From Microbulbifer agarilyticus (GTDB lineage Bacteria > Pseudomonadota > Gammaproteobacteria > Pseudomonadales > Cellvibrionaceae), in contig NZ_CP019650.1 in the NCBI RefSeq assembly GCF_001999945.1, positions 3,901,501 to 3,965,500 on the forward strand: DNA of 64,000 bases, in the 5' to 3' direction. Of the stretch, positions 27,461 through 36,525 are shown piece by piece. Within the stretch, counting starts at the first letter, position 1. Each line of letters begins with the position of its first letter. Under the pieces are notes generated by a model. That model worked only from the letters and a program-made list of their open reading frames with translations, was not told where the DNA came from and searched no databases. The translations under genes and the position numbers were made by a program.

Positions 27461-28540
27461 ATGAAATCCATTGGTGTATTCAATTTAAGCGCCCTGCAGC
27501 CGGCCTGTGCCAGGCTCGCCCTCGTTGCCACATTACTTCTGCCGAGCGCCGCCCTGGCGCAACCGGGCAAGGCACCGGTACCCGTGCGTGCAGCGCCGGT
27601 CGAGCTGGAACAGATCTCCAACCCGGTGGAAGCCCTCGGCACCGCCAAGGCGTGGGAGTTTGTCTCCATTCGCGCGGGGGTCACGGAACATATCAGCCGC
27701 GTCAATTTTGAGAGCGGCCAGCGGGTGAAGGCCGGCGATGTGCTGGTGGAACTGAGCCACGGCGAGGAAAAAGCGGAGCTGGCGCGGGCCCGCGCCACCT
27801 TGGAACGCTACGAGCGCGATGCCAAACGCCTGCGCGGCCTGGTGACCAAAAACCTCACCACCCGCGAACAACTGGAGGCCGCAGAGACGCAGGTGGCGGA
27901 AACCCGCGCGCTGGTAGATGGCCTGCAGGCACGCATCGACGATCGCATCATCCGCGCCCCGTTTGACGGCCAGCTGGGCCTGCGCAATATCAGCGTCGGC
28001 AGCCTGGTTACCCCGACCACCGAAATCACCACCATTCAGGACAGCGCGCGCCTGAAGCTGGACTTCACCGTACCCGAGCGCCAGCTGTCCGCGATCAGCG
28101 GCGGTATGGCCATTGAAGCGGCAAGCCAGGCCTATCCAAATCGCGTGTTCAATGGCGAAGTGATGATCGTTGAGGCGCGTGTAGACCCGCAGACCCGCGC
28201 GTTTACCGTACGCGGCCGTCTCGACAATCGCGACGGGGAGCTCAAGCCCGGCATGCTGTTGCGCGTCCGGGTTGTCGCCAACCCGCGTCGGGCACTGACG
28301 ATTCCGGAAGCCGCGCTGGTACCGCTGGCCGGTGAACAGTCCGTGTACGTGGTGAAGAAAACCGAAGGCGGGCATATGGTGCAGCGCCGCGAGGTACAGA
28401 TCGGTCAGCGCTATGAAGGCAAGGTAGAGGTGCTCACCGGACTGTCCCAGGGCGATCAGGTAGTTACGCGTGGCACCCTGCATATTCGCGACGGTCAGCC
28501 CGTTGCCGTGGAAGTTGAGAACGGGGCCCACAAGCAATGA
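27461..28540 (+). CDS. RND efflux periplasmic adaptor (membrane fusion protein)
   Basis: A 359-residue HlyD/AcrA-type adaptor. The signal peptide ends AALA before QPG. A lipoyl half-motif (SGQRVKAGDVLVEL), a helical hairpin (ELARARATLERYERDAKRL to about 150), the second lipoyl half (IRAPFDGQLGLRNISVGSLV), a beta-barrel domain and a membrane-proximal domain follow in the usual order. There is no N-terminal lipid-anchoring cysteine. Its stop overlaps the start of the pump gene (ATGA at 28537-28540), so the two are translated together. No outer-membrane channel gene is adjacent; a shared TolC-like protein is likely. Confidence 0.93.
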   Translation: MKSIGVFNLSALQPACARLALVATLLLPSAALAQPGKAPVPVRAAPVELEQISNPVEALGTAKAWEFVSIRAGVTEHISRVNFESGQRVKAGDVLVELSHGEEKAELARARATLERYERDAKRLRGLVTKNLTTREQLEAAETQVAETRALVDGLQARIDDRIIRAPFDGQLGLRNISVGSLVTPTTEITTIQDSARLKLDFTVPERQLSAISGGMAIEAASQAYPNRVFNGEVMIVEARVDPQTRAFTVRGRLDNRDGELKPGMLLRVRVVANPRRALTIPEAALVPLAGEQSVYVVKKTEGGHMVQRREVQIGQRYEGKVEVLTGLSQGDQVVTRGTLHIRDGQPVAVEVENGAHKQ

Positions 28541-31500
28541 TCATCAGTGATACGGCGGTCAAACGCCCGGTTTTTGCACTGGTACTGTCGCTGCTACTGG
28601 TGGTGTTCGGCCTGATCAGCTTCGACCGCCTGGCGCTGCGCGAGTACCCGGATATCGACCCGCCGATTGTCTCCATCGACACCAACTATCCCGGTGCCTC
28701 CGCGGAGATTGTCGAGACCCGCATCACCCGCCTGATCGAGGACCGCATCGCCGGTATTGAGGGCATCAAGACGGTCACCTCGTCCAGTAGCGACGGGCGC
28801 TCGCGCATTTCCATCGAGTTCAATATCAACCGCGACGTGGATGGCGCCACCAACGATGTCCGCGACCGCGTCTCCGGGGTGCTGAATAACCTGCCGGTGG
28901 AAGCGGATCCGCCCGAGATCGAAAAGGTCGACAGCAGCGACGACGTGGTGATCTGGCTGAACCTGACCTCCGACCGCATGACCGTGCCGGAACTGACCGA
29001 TTACGCCAACCGCTACCTGGTGGACCGCTTCTCGGTACTCGACGGCGTGGCGCGGGTTCGGGTTGGTGGCGCCAAGGACTTCGCCATGCGTATCTGGCTG
29101 GACCGCGGCGCAATGACCGCGCACAACGTCACCAGCGCGGATATCGAACAGGCGCTGCGTGCGGAAAACCGCGAGTTGCCCGCGGGCTATCTCGAGTCCA
29201 GCGATCGCCAGTTCACCCTGCGCCTGCAGCGCCAGTTCCAGAGTGCCGAAGACTTTGCCCGCCTCGCCATCACCACCGGTGACAGCGGACACGTGGTGCG
29301 CCTGGGCGATGTCGCGCGGGTCGAACTGGGTTCCGCGGAAGACCGCTCTACCTTCCGCGGCAATGGCGAGCCCATGGTGGGCATTGGTATTACCCGCCAG
29401 TCCACCGGCAACATCGTCGCCGTGGCAGAAGCGGCCAAGGCGGAGATGGTTGAGGTCAACCAATCCCTGCCGGACGGCATGCGCCTCAGCCAGAGTTACG
29501 ACGCGTCGGTTTTCGTATCCGAGGCGATCAAGGAGGTGTACACCACCCTGGCCATCGCGGTAATTCTGGTAACCATGGTGATCTACCTGTTCCTGGGTAA
29601 CTGGCGCGCCACCCTGGTGCCGGCGGTGACCGTACCGGTATCCCTGATCGCCACCTCGATCCTGCTGTATGCCTTCGGTTTCAGTATCAATCTGCTCACT
29701 CTGTTGGCGCTGGTGCTGGCCATCGGCCTGGTGGTGGACGACGCCATCGTGGTACTGGAAAACATTTTCCGACGCATGGATGAATACGGCGAGCCGCCAT
29801 TGCTGGCCGCCTATCGCGGTGCGCGTGAGGTGGGCTTTGCGGTGGTGGCCACCACCTTAGTGCTGGTGGCGGTATTCGTACCCATTACCTTCCTCGAAGG
29901 GGATATCGGCCGACTGTTTTCGGAGTTTGCGCTGACCATGTCGGCGGCGGTGATCTTCTCTTCCATCACCGCACTCACCCTGTCGCCGATGCTCGCCGCC
30001 AAACTGATCCGCCCCAGCGATTCCCACAATGCGGCCACCCGTTTTATGGACAAAGCGCTGACCCGCGTGCAGCACCGCTATAGCCGCGGGCTGGATGTGT
30101 TACTGCGCAAGCACTGGATTGCCGGTGTGGTGTTTGTCGGGGTAATGGCGTTCGCCGCGCTGGCGTTTCGTCTGATTCCCACCGAGTACGCCCCGCGGGA
30201 AGATCGCGGTTCCTTCTTCCTGCTGGTCAACGGCCCCGAGGGCGCCAGTTACCAGTACATGCAGGAATACATGGATACCATTGAAGAGCGCCTGATGCCG
30301 CTGGTGGACAAGGGTTACGTCAACCGCCTGCTGGTGCGCTCACCGCGTTCCTTCGGCACTTCGGCCACCTTCAATACCGGCATGGTGATCTTCACCCTGG
30401 CGCCCTGGGGTGAACGCCCCTCCGCGTTCGAGCTGATGAACCAGGTGCGCGCGGCGGTGAAAGACTTGAGCGGCGTGCGCGCCTTCCCGGTAATGCGCCA
30501 GAGTTTCGGCGGCGGCCTCGGCAAGCCGGTGCAGTTTGTACTGGGCGGCAGCAGCTACGGCCAGCTCACCGAGTGGCGCGACCAGCTGAACCAAGCGCTG
30601 GCGGAATCCAACCCGGGGCTGCTCGGTGTCGACTGGGACTACAAGGAAACCCAGCCACAGCTGCGCATCAATGTCGATTACGAACGCGCCGCAGACTTGG
30701 GAGTGCAAGTGAGCGATGTGGGCACCACTCTGCAGACCATGTTCGGCTCCCTGCGCGCCACCACGTTTATCAACAATGGCGAGGAGTACGACGTCATTCT
30801 TGAGGGCGAGCGGGAGCTGCAACGCACCCCGGACAGTCTCGAGAACCTTTACGTGCGCTCCAAAACCAGCGGCGCCCTGATTCCGCTGCAAAGCCTGGTG
30901 GAAGTCAGTGAGTACGCGGATTCACCGCAGCTGCAACGCTACAACCGGGTGCGCGCAATCACCCTGGATGCCAACCTGACCGATGGCCTGGTACTGGGAG
31001 AGGCGCTGGCCTACCTGAACCAGCTGGTGGCTGACAATCTGGAAGGCACCCCGGTGATTGACTACAAGGGGCAGTCCAAGAACTTCCAGGATTCCGGTAA
31101 CACCATTCTGTTCGCGATCCTGCTCGGCGCGCTGGTGGTATTCCTGGTGCTCGCCGCCCAGTTCGAAAGCTTTGTGCACCCGCTGGTGATCATGTTCACG
31201 GTACCACTGGCCATGGCCGGTGCCCTGCTGGGCCTGCTGCTGACCAATCAATCGTTGAACATCTACAGCCAGGTGGGATTGATCATGCTGGTGGGGCTTG
31301 CCGCCAAAAACGGCATTCTGATCGTGGAATTTGCAAACCAGTTGCGCGATCGCGGCGTAGAGTTTGGCCAGGCACTGCGCCAGGCTGCGGAAACCCGCCT
31401 GCGTCCGATCCTGATGACCGGCATCACCACCGCAGCGGGCTCGCTGCCGCTGCTGCTGTCATCCGGTGCGGGTTCCGAGACCCGCGCGGTGATCGGCACC

Positions 31501-31656
31501 GTAGTGTTATTCGGGGTACTCGCGGCCACACTGTTCACTATTTACATCGTGCCCACGGCCTACGATGTACTCGCTCGCCGCACCGCTTCTCCGGGGCAGG
31601 TGGCGCGTAAAATTGGTGAGCTGGACGCGGAGTATCCGGCGCAAAAACCGGATTGA
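28537..31656 (+). CDS. RND family multidrug efflux permease
   Basis: A 1039-residue HAE1-type inner-membrane pump. TM1 starts VFALVLSLLLVVFGLISF. The periplasmic porter domain begins with YPDIDPPIVSIDTNYPGAS. The first TM cluster carries the proton-relay aspartate pair in GLVVDDAIVVLENI, and a second half repeats the layout (GLAAKNGILIVEFA). It resembles the MexI/MdtB-like branch that lacks the long AcrB tail. It overlaps the adaptor by 4 bp. Substrates cannot be read from sequence. No repressor gene is adjacent. Confidence 0.95.
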   Translation: MIISDTAVKRPVFALVLSLLLVVFGLISFDRLALREYPDIDPPIVSIDTNYPGASAEIVETRITRLIEDRIAGIEGIKTVTSSSSDGRSRISIEFNINRDVDGATNDVRDRVSGVLNNLPVEADPPEIEKVDSSDDVVIWLNLTSDRMTVPELTDYANRYLVDRFSVLDGVARVRVGGAKDFAMRIWLDRGAMTAHNVTSADIEQALRAENRELPAGYLESSDRQFTLRLQRQFQSAEDFARLAITTGDSGHVVRLGDVARVELGSAEDRSTFRGNGEPMVGIGITRQSTGNIVAVAEAAKAEMVEVNQSLPDGMRLSQSYDASVFVSEAIKEVYTTLAIAVILVTMVIYLFLGNWRATLVPAVTVPVSLIATSILLYAFGFSINLLTLLALVLAIGLVVDDAIVVLENIFRRMDEYGEPPLLAAYRGAREVGFAVVATTLVLVAVFVPITFLEGDIGRLFSEFALTMSAAVIFSSITALTLSPMLAAKLIRPSDSHNAATRFMDKALTRVQHRYSRGLDVLLRKHWIAGVVFVGVMAFAALAFRLIPTEYAPREDRGSFFLLVNGPEGASYQYMQEYMDTIEERLMPLVDKGYVNRLLVRSPRSFGTSATFNTGMVIFTLAPWGERPSAFELMNQVRAAVKDLSGVRAFPVMRQSFGGGLGKPVQFVLGGSSYGQLTEWRDQLNQALAESNPGLLGVDWDYKETQPQLRINVDYERAADLGVQVSDVGTTLQTMFGSLRATTFINNGEEYDVILEGERELQRTPDSLENLYVRSKTSGALIPLQSLVEVSEYADSPQLQRYNRVRAITLDANLTDGLVLGEALAYLNQLVADNLEGTPVIDYKGQSKNFQDSGNTILFAILLGALVVFLVLAAQFESFVHPLVIMFTVPLAMAGALLGLLLTNQSLNIYSQVGLIMLVGLAAKNGILIVEFANQLRDRGVEFGQALRQAAETRLRPILMTGITTAAGSLPLLLSSGAGSETRAVIGTVVLFGVLAATLFTIYIVPTAYDVLARRTASPGQVARKIGELDAEYPAQKPD

Positions 31657-31809
31657 GTGGCGGCTAATTCTGCGCCGGGCTATCTAAGCTGGCGCAGATC
31701 TCTTAACCTCTGCCAGTCTTTTGTGAGACGACCGCAACTTTTTTCGCGTTGAGGTCGTCTAACTCGCACTATTGGAAAGAAACAGAACATCGTAAACAGG
31801 GAAACGACC

Positions 31810-32007
31810 ATGTTCATGGGCAAGCGACTTCTCGCCGCCACGGCTTTGATCTCACTGCTAATGATGATGAGCGCCTGCACCAAGCAGGTGTGCTATCGGG
31901 ATGGGGAGCGCAAGCCACGCATGCCATTTGCCAGCACCGTGCACGAGCTGGCGCCAGCGGTAGGTCTCGCCGCCAGCTACGCGGCGGCTTACCACGCCTT
32001 CGATTAA
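31810..32007 (+). CDS. Small predicted lipoprotein
   Basis: A 65-residue protein with a lipoprotein signal, lipobox MSAC, cysteine 23. The mature part is about 43 residues: TKQVCYRDGERKPRMPF followed by a small Ala-rich hydrophobic end. AGGGA precedes ATG 31810; ATG 31816 would also serve. I do not recognise a family. It lies after the RND pair with 153 bp between and could be separately transcribed. Confidence 0.6.
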   Translation: MFMGKRLLAATALISLLMMMSACTKQVCYRDGERKPRMPFASTVHELAPAVGLAASYAAAYHAFD

Positions 32008-32077
32008 GACATTTCCGCTAGGCGGCCCAGCCCCTAATCAGGCGACTGCGTCTCCACTCAAACGGCTTCGCCCCTAA

Positions 32078-33109
32078 TCAAGCAGCTTCGCCCACCAAGT
32101 CGGCAATCTGACGGTCGTTCAGGCCAAACAGGTACAGCGCCGCATCCAAACCAAATCCGTCAATCGCCTGCGGCGCCTCAGCCCGCACCTTCGGCTTGGC
32201 ATGGAACGCAATTCCCAGTGCACCCAGCGACAGCATCGGCAAGTCGTTAGCACCATCGCCCACTGCAATCACCTGATCCAGTGACAAATCCAGTTGCTGG
32301 GCAATTTCCTGCAACAGCAGCGCCTTGCGCGCGCCATCCACAATCGGGTCAATCACCTCGCCGGTGAGGGCACCCTCGGCAAAAGCCAGCTGGTTGGCAT
32401 GCACGAAGTCCACCGCCAGGTGGTTATCCTTCAGATAATTCGCGAAGTAGGTGAAGCCTCCAGACAGAATCGCGGTTTTGCACCCCAGTGCGCGCAGCGC
32501 CAGTAGCAGGCGCTGGGCACCGGGCATAATCGGAATACGCGGGGCAATTTCTGCCAGGCTCACTTCGGTAAAGCCCTTCAGCAAGCCCATGCGCTTGCGG
32601 AAGCTCTGCTGGAAATCCAGCTCACCGCGCATTGCCGACAGGGTAATCTCCGCCACCTGATCGCCGACACCGGCAATTTTTGCCAGCTCATCGATCACTT
32701 CCGCCTGGATCAGGGTGGAATCCATATCGAAACAGGCAAGCTTCGGCGCACGCTGGGTGCCTCCCGCCTGCAGTACCAGCTCAAGGCCGAGGGTTTGCGC
32801 CAGCTCCAGCAGGGCCAAGCGCGCCGCGGCAAACGCAATATCCCCTTCCAACTGGATACGCAGCACACGGCAATCTTCCCGCGCAGCCAGAATATCCAGC
32901 GCCACCGGGCGCCATTCATTCGCCTCGATAAACTCCGCCAGTCGCTGCAGCTGCACCGCCTCGATGTCCTCCGCCAGCACCGTCAGGCACCAGGCAGCAG
33001 TGACCGCCGCGGGGGCCTCTGGCAGAGTGCCGGCAACAGGCAGCGAGAAGGCTGCATGACTGGCGTCGGCGATGGAAGTGTAGAGAGCGGATGGGGAGCT
33101 GGCGTCCAT
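32078..33109 (-). CDS. serB: Phosphoserine phosphatase
   Basis: A 343-residue HAD phosphatase that makes serine from phosphoserine. The nucleophile motif is CFDMDSTLIQAEVIDELA. Motif II is AILSGGFTYFA, and the late acidic motif is VIAVGDGANDLPML. The N-terminal 120 residues form the ACT-like domain typical of gammaproteobacterial SerB. It is divergent from the smp-like membrane protein gene, an arrangement also seen in E. coli and Pseudomonas. Confidence 0.95.
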   Translation of the reverse strand: MDASSPSALYTSIADASHAAFSLPVAGTLPEAPAAVTAAWCLTVLAEDIEAVQLQRLAEFIEANEWRPVALDILAAREDCRVLRIQLEGDIAFAAARLALLELAQTLGLELVLQAGGTQRAPKLACFDMDSTLIQAEVIDELAKIAGVGDQVAEITLSAMRGELDFQQSFRKRMGLLKGFTEVSLAEIAPRIPIMPGAQRLLLALRALGCKTAILSGGFTYFANYLKDNHLAVDFVHANQLAFAEGALTGEVIDPIVDGARKALLLQEIAQQLDLSLDQVIAVGDGANDLPMLSLGALGIAFHAKPKVRAEAPQAIDGFGLDAALYLFGLNDRQIADLVGEAA

Positions 33110-33288
33110 GACTGAATCTCGTTGGCTGGCTGCTATATATGCGCGTTATTGAGCGCGAATTGTCCGGCCCAGGCGTACATGACCGCTGGGCCGCAGGTGA
33201 ATTGGCCGCGCATTATAGCCCGGCGCCTTTTTTCACTGAAGAAGTGGGATAGAATCGGGCGGACTTCTGTTCGCACAGTAAAAACAAG

Positions 33289-34383
33289 ATGAAAACACTC
33301 CTCACCCGCCTGTCCGAACTTTCCAGATCGCTGCCCCAGTGGCTGGAAGCACTGAGCCCCAAGCGCCAGCGCCAGCTCATTGCCGCCACTATCTGGTTGA
33401 CCCTTCTAGGTTTTTGCCTGGCGACTCTGGGGCACGCCTACAGTCAGCAGTTATCCACAGCGCAAAATCGCGACCGTGAGACCGCTGCGGCGGCCGCAAA
33501 ACTGCTCGCAAGCCAGAGCCTGCAGCAGATTGTTGCCGGCGACCGCATCAGCCTGCAGCTATTGGCCCAACAAACCCTGGCACTGCCCGCCGTGCATGGG
33601 GTGACTATTCAGGACGTAGACTCCAGCCCACTGGCACAAACCGGTGTGCGCGACCGCGGAGAAATGCTTACCGAGCCGGTGGTGCTGCACGATAGCTTTG
33701 CCGGCAGCGTGGCACTGAACATTCAGCCCGGTGTGCAGGTGGGCTACCCCTGGGCGAGCTTGTTGTTGTGCATGATCTTCGCCCTGCCGTTCAGCGCCGC
33801 CTGTGCCCTGGGGATTTCCCAACTGCGTTCCAGCAAACCGAAACAGCGCAAACCGCTACTGGTGCCCAAGGCCCAGCCCAAACCCCAGCCGCAAGTCACC
33901 TCCGGGCTCTACCTGCGCCCACTTAACTGGGCACAACTCGGCAACCAACTCTCGCGCAGCGCGCTGGAAAATCTGCAGGGCGAACTGGAACAGCGCCTGC
34001 AACTGCTCACCCGCATTTACGACGCGCAGGCGCTGCCGAGCGCCGGCCCTGCTGTAGGGCTTGGCTTTGCCGGCGAGGATGCCGCTTTCCGCGCGGTGTG
34101 TGCCGGCCTGTTGCTGCGCGGACTGCAACAATCCAACCGCGCCACCGGCCTGCAGCTGGCCCTCGCGGTGCTGCCAGCCAAGCCCGATCAGTTCGACTTC
34201 AATGGCGAACAACTGCTAAGCCAGTCGCGCGGCCTGACCCTACATCCACAATTACTCGATGACGAATCTCTGGCGGACCGCATCCAGTGCCACACTACCG
34301 ACTGGGGCGCCGAGGTCACGGGGCTCAATCCCAAGCTGCAGCAATTGCTGGATAACCAGTTACAGCAGTTGGTTTCGGCATAA
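33289..34383 (+). CDS. Smp/YtjB-like two-TM membrane protein
   Basis: A 364-residue inner-membrane protein. TM1 lies at about 30-50 (LIAATIWLTLLGFCLATLGH), followed by a periplasmic domain of about 100 residues, TM2 at about 155-175 (ASLLLCMIFALPFSAACALG), a basic Pro-rich linker (KPLLVPKAQPKPQPQ) and a cytoplasmic C-terminal domain. This shape and its position divergent to serB match the E. coli Smp (YtjB)/AhpA group, whose function is poorly known. The call rests mostly on topology and synteny. Confidence 0.7.
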   Translation: MKTLLTRLSELSRSLPQWLEALSPKRQRQLIAATIWLTLLGFCLATLGHAYSQQLSTAQNRDRETAAAAAKLLASQSLQQIVAGDRISLQLLAQQTLALPAVHGVTIQDVDSSPLAQTGVRDRGEMLTEPVVLHDSFAGSVALNIQPGVQVGYPWASLLLCMIFALPFSAACALGISQLRSSKPKQRKPLLVPKAQPKPQPQVTSGLYLRPLNWAQLGNQLSRSALENLQGELEQRLQLLTRIYDAQALPSAGPAVGLGFAGEDAAFRAVCAGLLLRGLQQSNRATGLQLALAVLPAKPDQFDFNGEQLLSQSRGLTLHPQLLDDESLADRIQCHTTDWGAEVTGLNPKLQQLLDNQLQQLVSA

Positions 34384-34434
34384 CCTGCCAACTTGGCATT
34401 TTCTTAGTACGTCATCTTTCCCAGCCGCGGTGGC

Positions 34435-34548
34435 GGCAACGCTACCGGGCATATCGTTTCGAGACACGCCGTGAACCCATCCATGGGGGCTCTTCCGCGA
34501 GGTCCCTCTCGCGGAAGGTCACGAAACGATATGCCCGGTATCGCCGCC
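34435..34548 (-). repeat. Folded intergenic repeat, copy D (most diverged)
   Basis: A 114 bp element, sense strand minus. Arms 34435-34461 and 34522-34548 pair over 27 nt with two G.U and one A.G on the minus strand. The inner stem is wholly different from other copies (CTTCCGCGAG with its complement), yet the loop is still AGGGAC. The second loop is ATGGAT. GTGGC (34430-34434) abuts the left arm. It lies between smp and a small lipoprotein gene. The remainder of the 34384-34766 gap shows an AT-rich stretch (34600-34680) that may hold a promoter. Confidence 0.85.
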
Positions 34549-34766
34549 TTCTCCCCAAGTCTCGTGTAGCAACAACCTCGACTTATATACACCTCGCCTT
34601 TCATAACTTTTTAGTTGTTGATATTCATCGCAATGGGTAGTGATCGCCCTTCCGCGACCTTTAAATAACTTTCACTTGGGTTTCGAGGCTGTTTCACCTG
34701 TTGTCAAGCAGCGAACAGATCGAAAGGAAGTAAAAAAGTTACCCGCCTACGGGCGCGGAGGTTTTC

Positions 34767-35051
34767 ATGAAGCGTTCACCAGAACGGTTCGCCGGGCGAT
34801 TCGCCGGAGCAGTGGGGGCCGCAGCAATGCTGCTTGCCACCGGTTGTACCACCATGGAAGACATGACCGACACCACCACGGCAATCAACCGTACCAACGA
34901 AGGGCCCGGCTACTACCGAGTCCAGAGCCGCTACTACCACTGCCATCAGAACCAGCGCTGCCACAATGTTCGGCATCCGAACTACTACACCCGTGGTGAC
35001 GGTGACTACCGCCGGGAACCGCCCAGTAGCCGCGTCAATCAGCCGCGCTGA
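34767..35051 (+). CDS. Small Tyr/His/Arg-rich lipoprotein
   Basis: A 94-residue predicted lipoprotein. The signal has a basic n-region and lipobox ATGC, cysteine 27. The mature part contains TTMEDMTDTTTAINRT and a run of Tyr, His, Arg and Asn residues (YYRVQSRYYHCHQNQRCHN). The two mature cysteines within CHQNQRC could form a disulfide. GGAGG is placed well before the ATG. No family is recognised. The next gene is another small lipoprotein of related composition. Confidence 0.65.
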   Translation: MKRSPERFAGRFAGAVGAAAMLLATGCTTMEDMTDTTTAINRTNEGPGYYRVQSRYYHCHQNQRCHNVRHPNYYTRGDGDYRREPPSSRVNQPR

Positions 35052-35151
35052 TTCATCACTCCCGTAATTTCAATTTTTTTGGTGTACCGCACTGTCAACC
35101 ATTCCGGTTTGTACAGAGCCACACCCTTACTCTGCAACGCGGAGGTCACGC

Positions 35152-35571
35152 ATGAAGAGTATTATCAAAAAGGGCCTATTGGCCATAACGGTGTTCGGCA
35201 CCCTCACGTTAGGGGCCTGTGTCTCTGACGGATATTATTCGTCGAGTAGCGTCGGCTATTCGAGCTATCCGTACTCACGGCCCTACGTCTATCCGTCGAG
35301 TAGCGTGTCCTTCTATTACTCTTCGCCACGCTATTACCGTTATGGCAATCCGCGCTATCGCGGCGGCTACTATCGTCACGGTCGCGGTTACTACAACCGT
35401 CACCACCGTTATCATGGTCGCCACTACTACAATCGTGGCCGTTACCATCGTGGCGGCTCCCATCGTTACCATCGCGGTGGAGCGCATCGTAGTCATCGCG
35501 GCGGCGCACATCGCAGCCATCGCGGTGGATCCCATCGTGCACATCGCAGCGGTGGCGGTCGTCGCCGCTAA
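35152..35571 (+). CDS. Lipoprotein with His/Arg/Gly/Tyr-rich repeats
   Basis: A 139-residue predicted lipoprotein: lipobox LGAC, cysteine 23. Residues 25-60 are Ser/Tyr-rich. Residues 60-139 are an Arg/His/Gly/Tyr-rich low-complexity tail ending in near-perfect HRGG-A/S-HRSHRGG units, so the mature protein is very basic. The tail codons form an imperfect DNA repeat at about 35448-35560. Such tails could bind metals or polyanions at the cell surface; no function is known. GGAGG precedes the ATG. The palindrome at 35601 lies 30 bp after the stop. Confidence 0.65.
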   Translation: MKSIIKKGLLAITVFGTLTLGACVSDGYYSSSSVGYSSYPYSRPYVYPSSSVSFYYSSPRYYRYGNPRYRGGYYRHGRGYYNRHHRYHGRHYYNRGRYHRGGSHRYHRGGAHRSHRGGAHRSHRGGSHRAHRSGGGRRR

Positions 35572-35600
35572 GTTTGGCTAGCGAAACCTGACTGAGCTGG

Positions 35601-35629
35601 CCAAGGTATGAGTCCCTCTCATACCTTGG
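35601..35629 (+). promoter_or_regulatory. Operator-like palindrome upstream of the hydroxybutyrate dehydrogenase gene
   Basis: CCAAGGTATGAG, 5 bp, CTCATACCTTGG: a perfect 12 bp inverted repeat ending 69 bp before the dehydrogenase start. No U-tract follows, so it is unlikely to be a terminator. A near copy lies upstream of the TonB receptor (43205-43230). I infer a binding site for a shared regulator, most simply the adjacent LuxR-type response regulator. Confidence 0.6.
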
Positions 35630-35698
35630 TCATACAGACCAGCAACTCCCGCCACTGCTAGGATTTCTGCAAAGAAAAAAAGCATGCGGGAGTTTGCC

Positions 35699-36484
35699 GT
35701 GCAACAAGATACATCGCGCGCCGTGTTGATTACCGGTTCCACCAGTGGAATCGGGCTTGCCGTCGCCCACGTTTTCGGGCGCGCCGGCTACCATGTGATG
35801 CTGCATGGGCTTGCCGATGCGGATAGTGTCCAAGCCCTACGCCAAGAATTTGCCGATTACGACGGCAAGGTAGGCTTCAGCAGCGCCGATGTTTCCAGTG
35901 AAGAGGGCTGTGCTCAGCTGGTAAGCGAAACCCGCGAAGCCATTGGTAACCCCTCTGTGTTGGTGAATAACGCCGGCATTCAATTCACCGCCCCCACCCA
36001 TGAGTTCCCCTCGGATATTTGGCAACAGATCCTTGCGATCAACCTGAGCGCTAGCTTTTATCTAATGCGCGACCTGGTGCCGGCCATGCGTGCCACGAAC
36101 TGGGGGCGTATCATCAATATTGCCTCGGTGCACGGTCTCGTTGCCTCGGAAAACAAGGCCGGCTACTGCGCGGCCAAGCATGGCTTGGTGGGATTAACCA
36201 AGGTTGTGGCTCTGGAAAATGCCGACTGCAATATCACCGCCAATGCAATTTGTCCGGGCTGGGTCGAGACCCCTCTGATCCAACCCCAGATTGAGACGAT
36301 CAGTCGCGAGCAGAGTGTGGATTTGGATACCGCTCGTGCACAACTGGTCGGAGCCAAACAACCCATGGCAAAAGCGAGCCCGACAAACGCCATTGCCGAA
36401 CTGGCTATGTACCTGTGCGGTGACTTTGCCAGCACGATTACGGGTGCTTCACTACCGGTGGACGGTGGATGGACCGCACAGTAG
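35699..36484 (+). CDS. bdhA: 3-hydroxybutyrate dehydrogenase (SDR)
   Basis: A 261-residue short-chain dehydrogenase. NAD motif TGSTSGIGLAVA, NNAG at about 90, catalytic Ser in NIASVHG and Y-x-x-x-K in GYCAAKHG. The substrate loop NAICPGWVETPLIQPQI and the VGAKQPM stretch are characteristic of bacterial D-3-hydroxybutyrate dehydrogenase, which oxidises 3-hydroxybutyrate to acetoacetate. GTG 35699 is preferred because GGGAG lies six bases before it; ATG 35684 has no such site. The response regulator gene follows after 41 bp, so they are likely co-transcribed. Confidence 0.85.
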   Translation: MQQDTSRAVLITGSTSGIGLAVAHVFGRAGYHVMLHGLADADSVQALRQEFADYDGKVGFSSADVSSEEGCAQLVSETREAIGNPSVLVNNAGIQFTAPTHEFPSDIWQQILAINLSASFYLMRDLVPAMRATNWGRIINIASVHGLVASENKAGYCAAKHGLVGLTKVVALENADCNITANAICPGWVETPLIQPQIETISREQSVDLDTARAQLVGAKQPMAKASPTNAIAELAMYLCGDFASTITGASLPVDGGWTAQ

Positions 36485-36525
36485 TATCCTTTGCACCCGA
36501 TCACTTTCTTCTTCAGGGTGCTGCC

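Noticed and set aside
27533..28537. A 334-codon minus-strand open frame opposite the RND adaptor gene
   Set aside because: Shadow of a clearly conserved gene; no start signal or domain.
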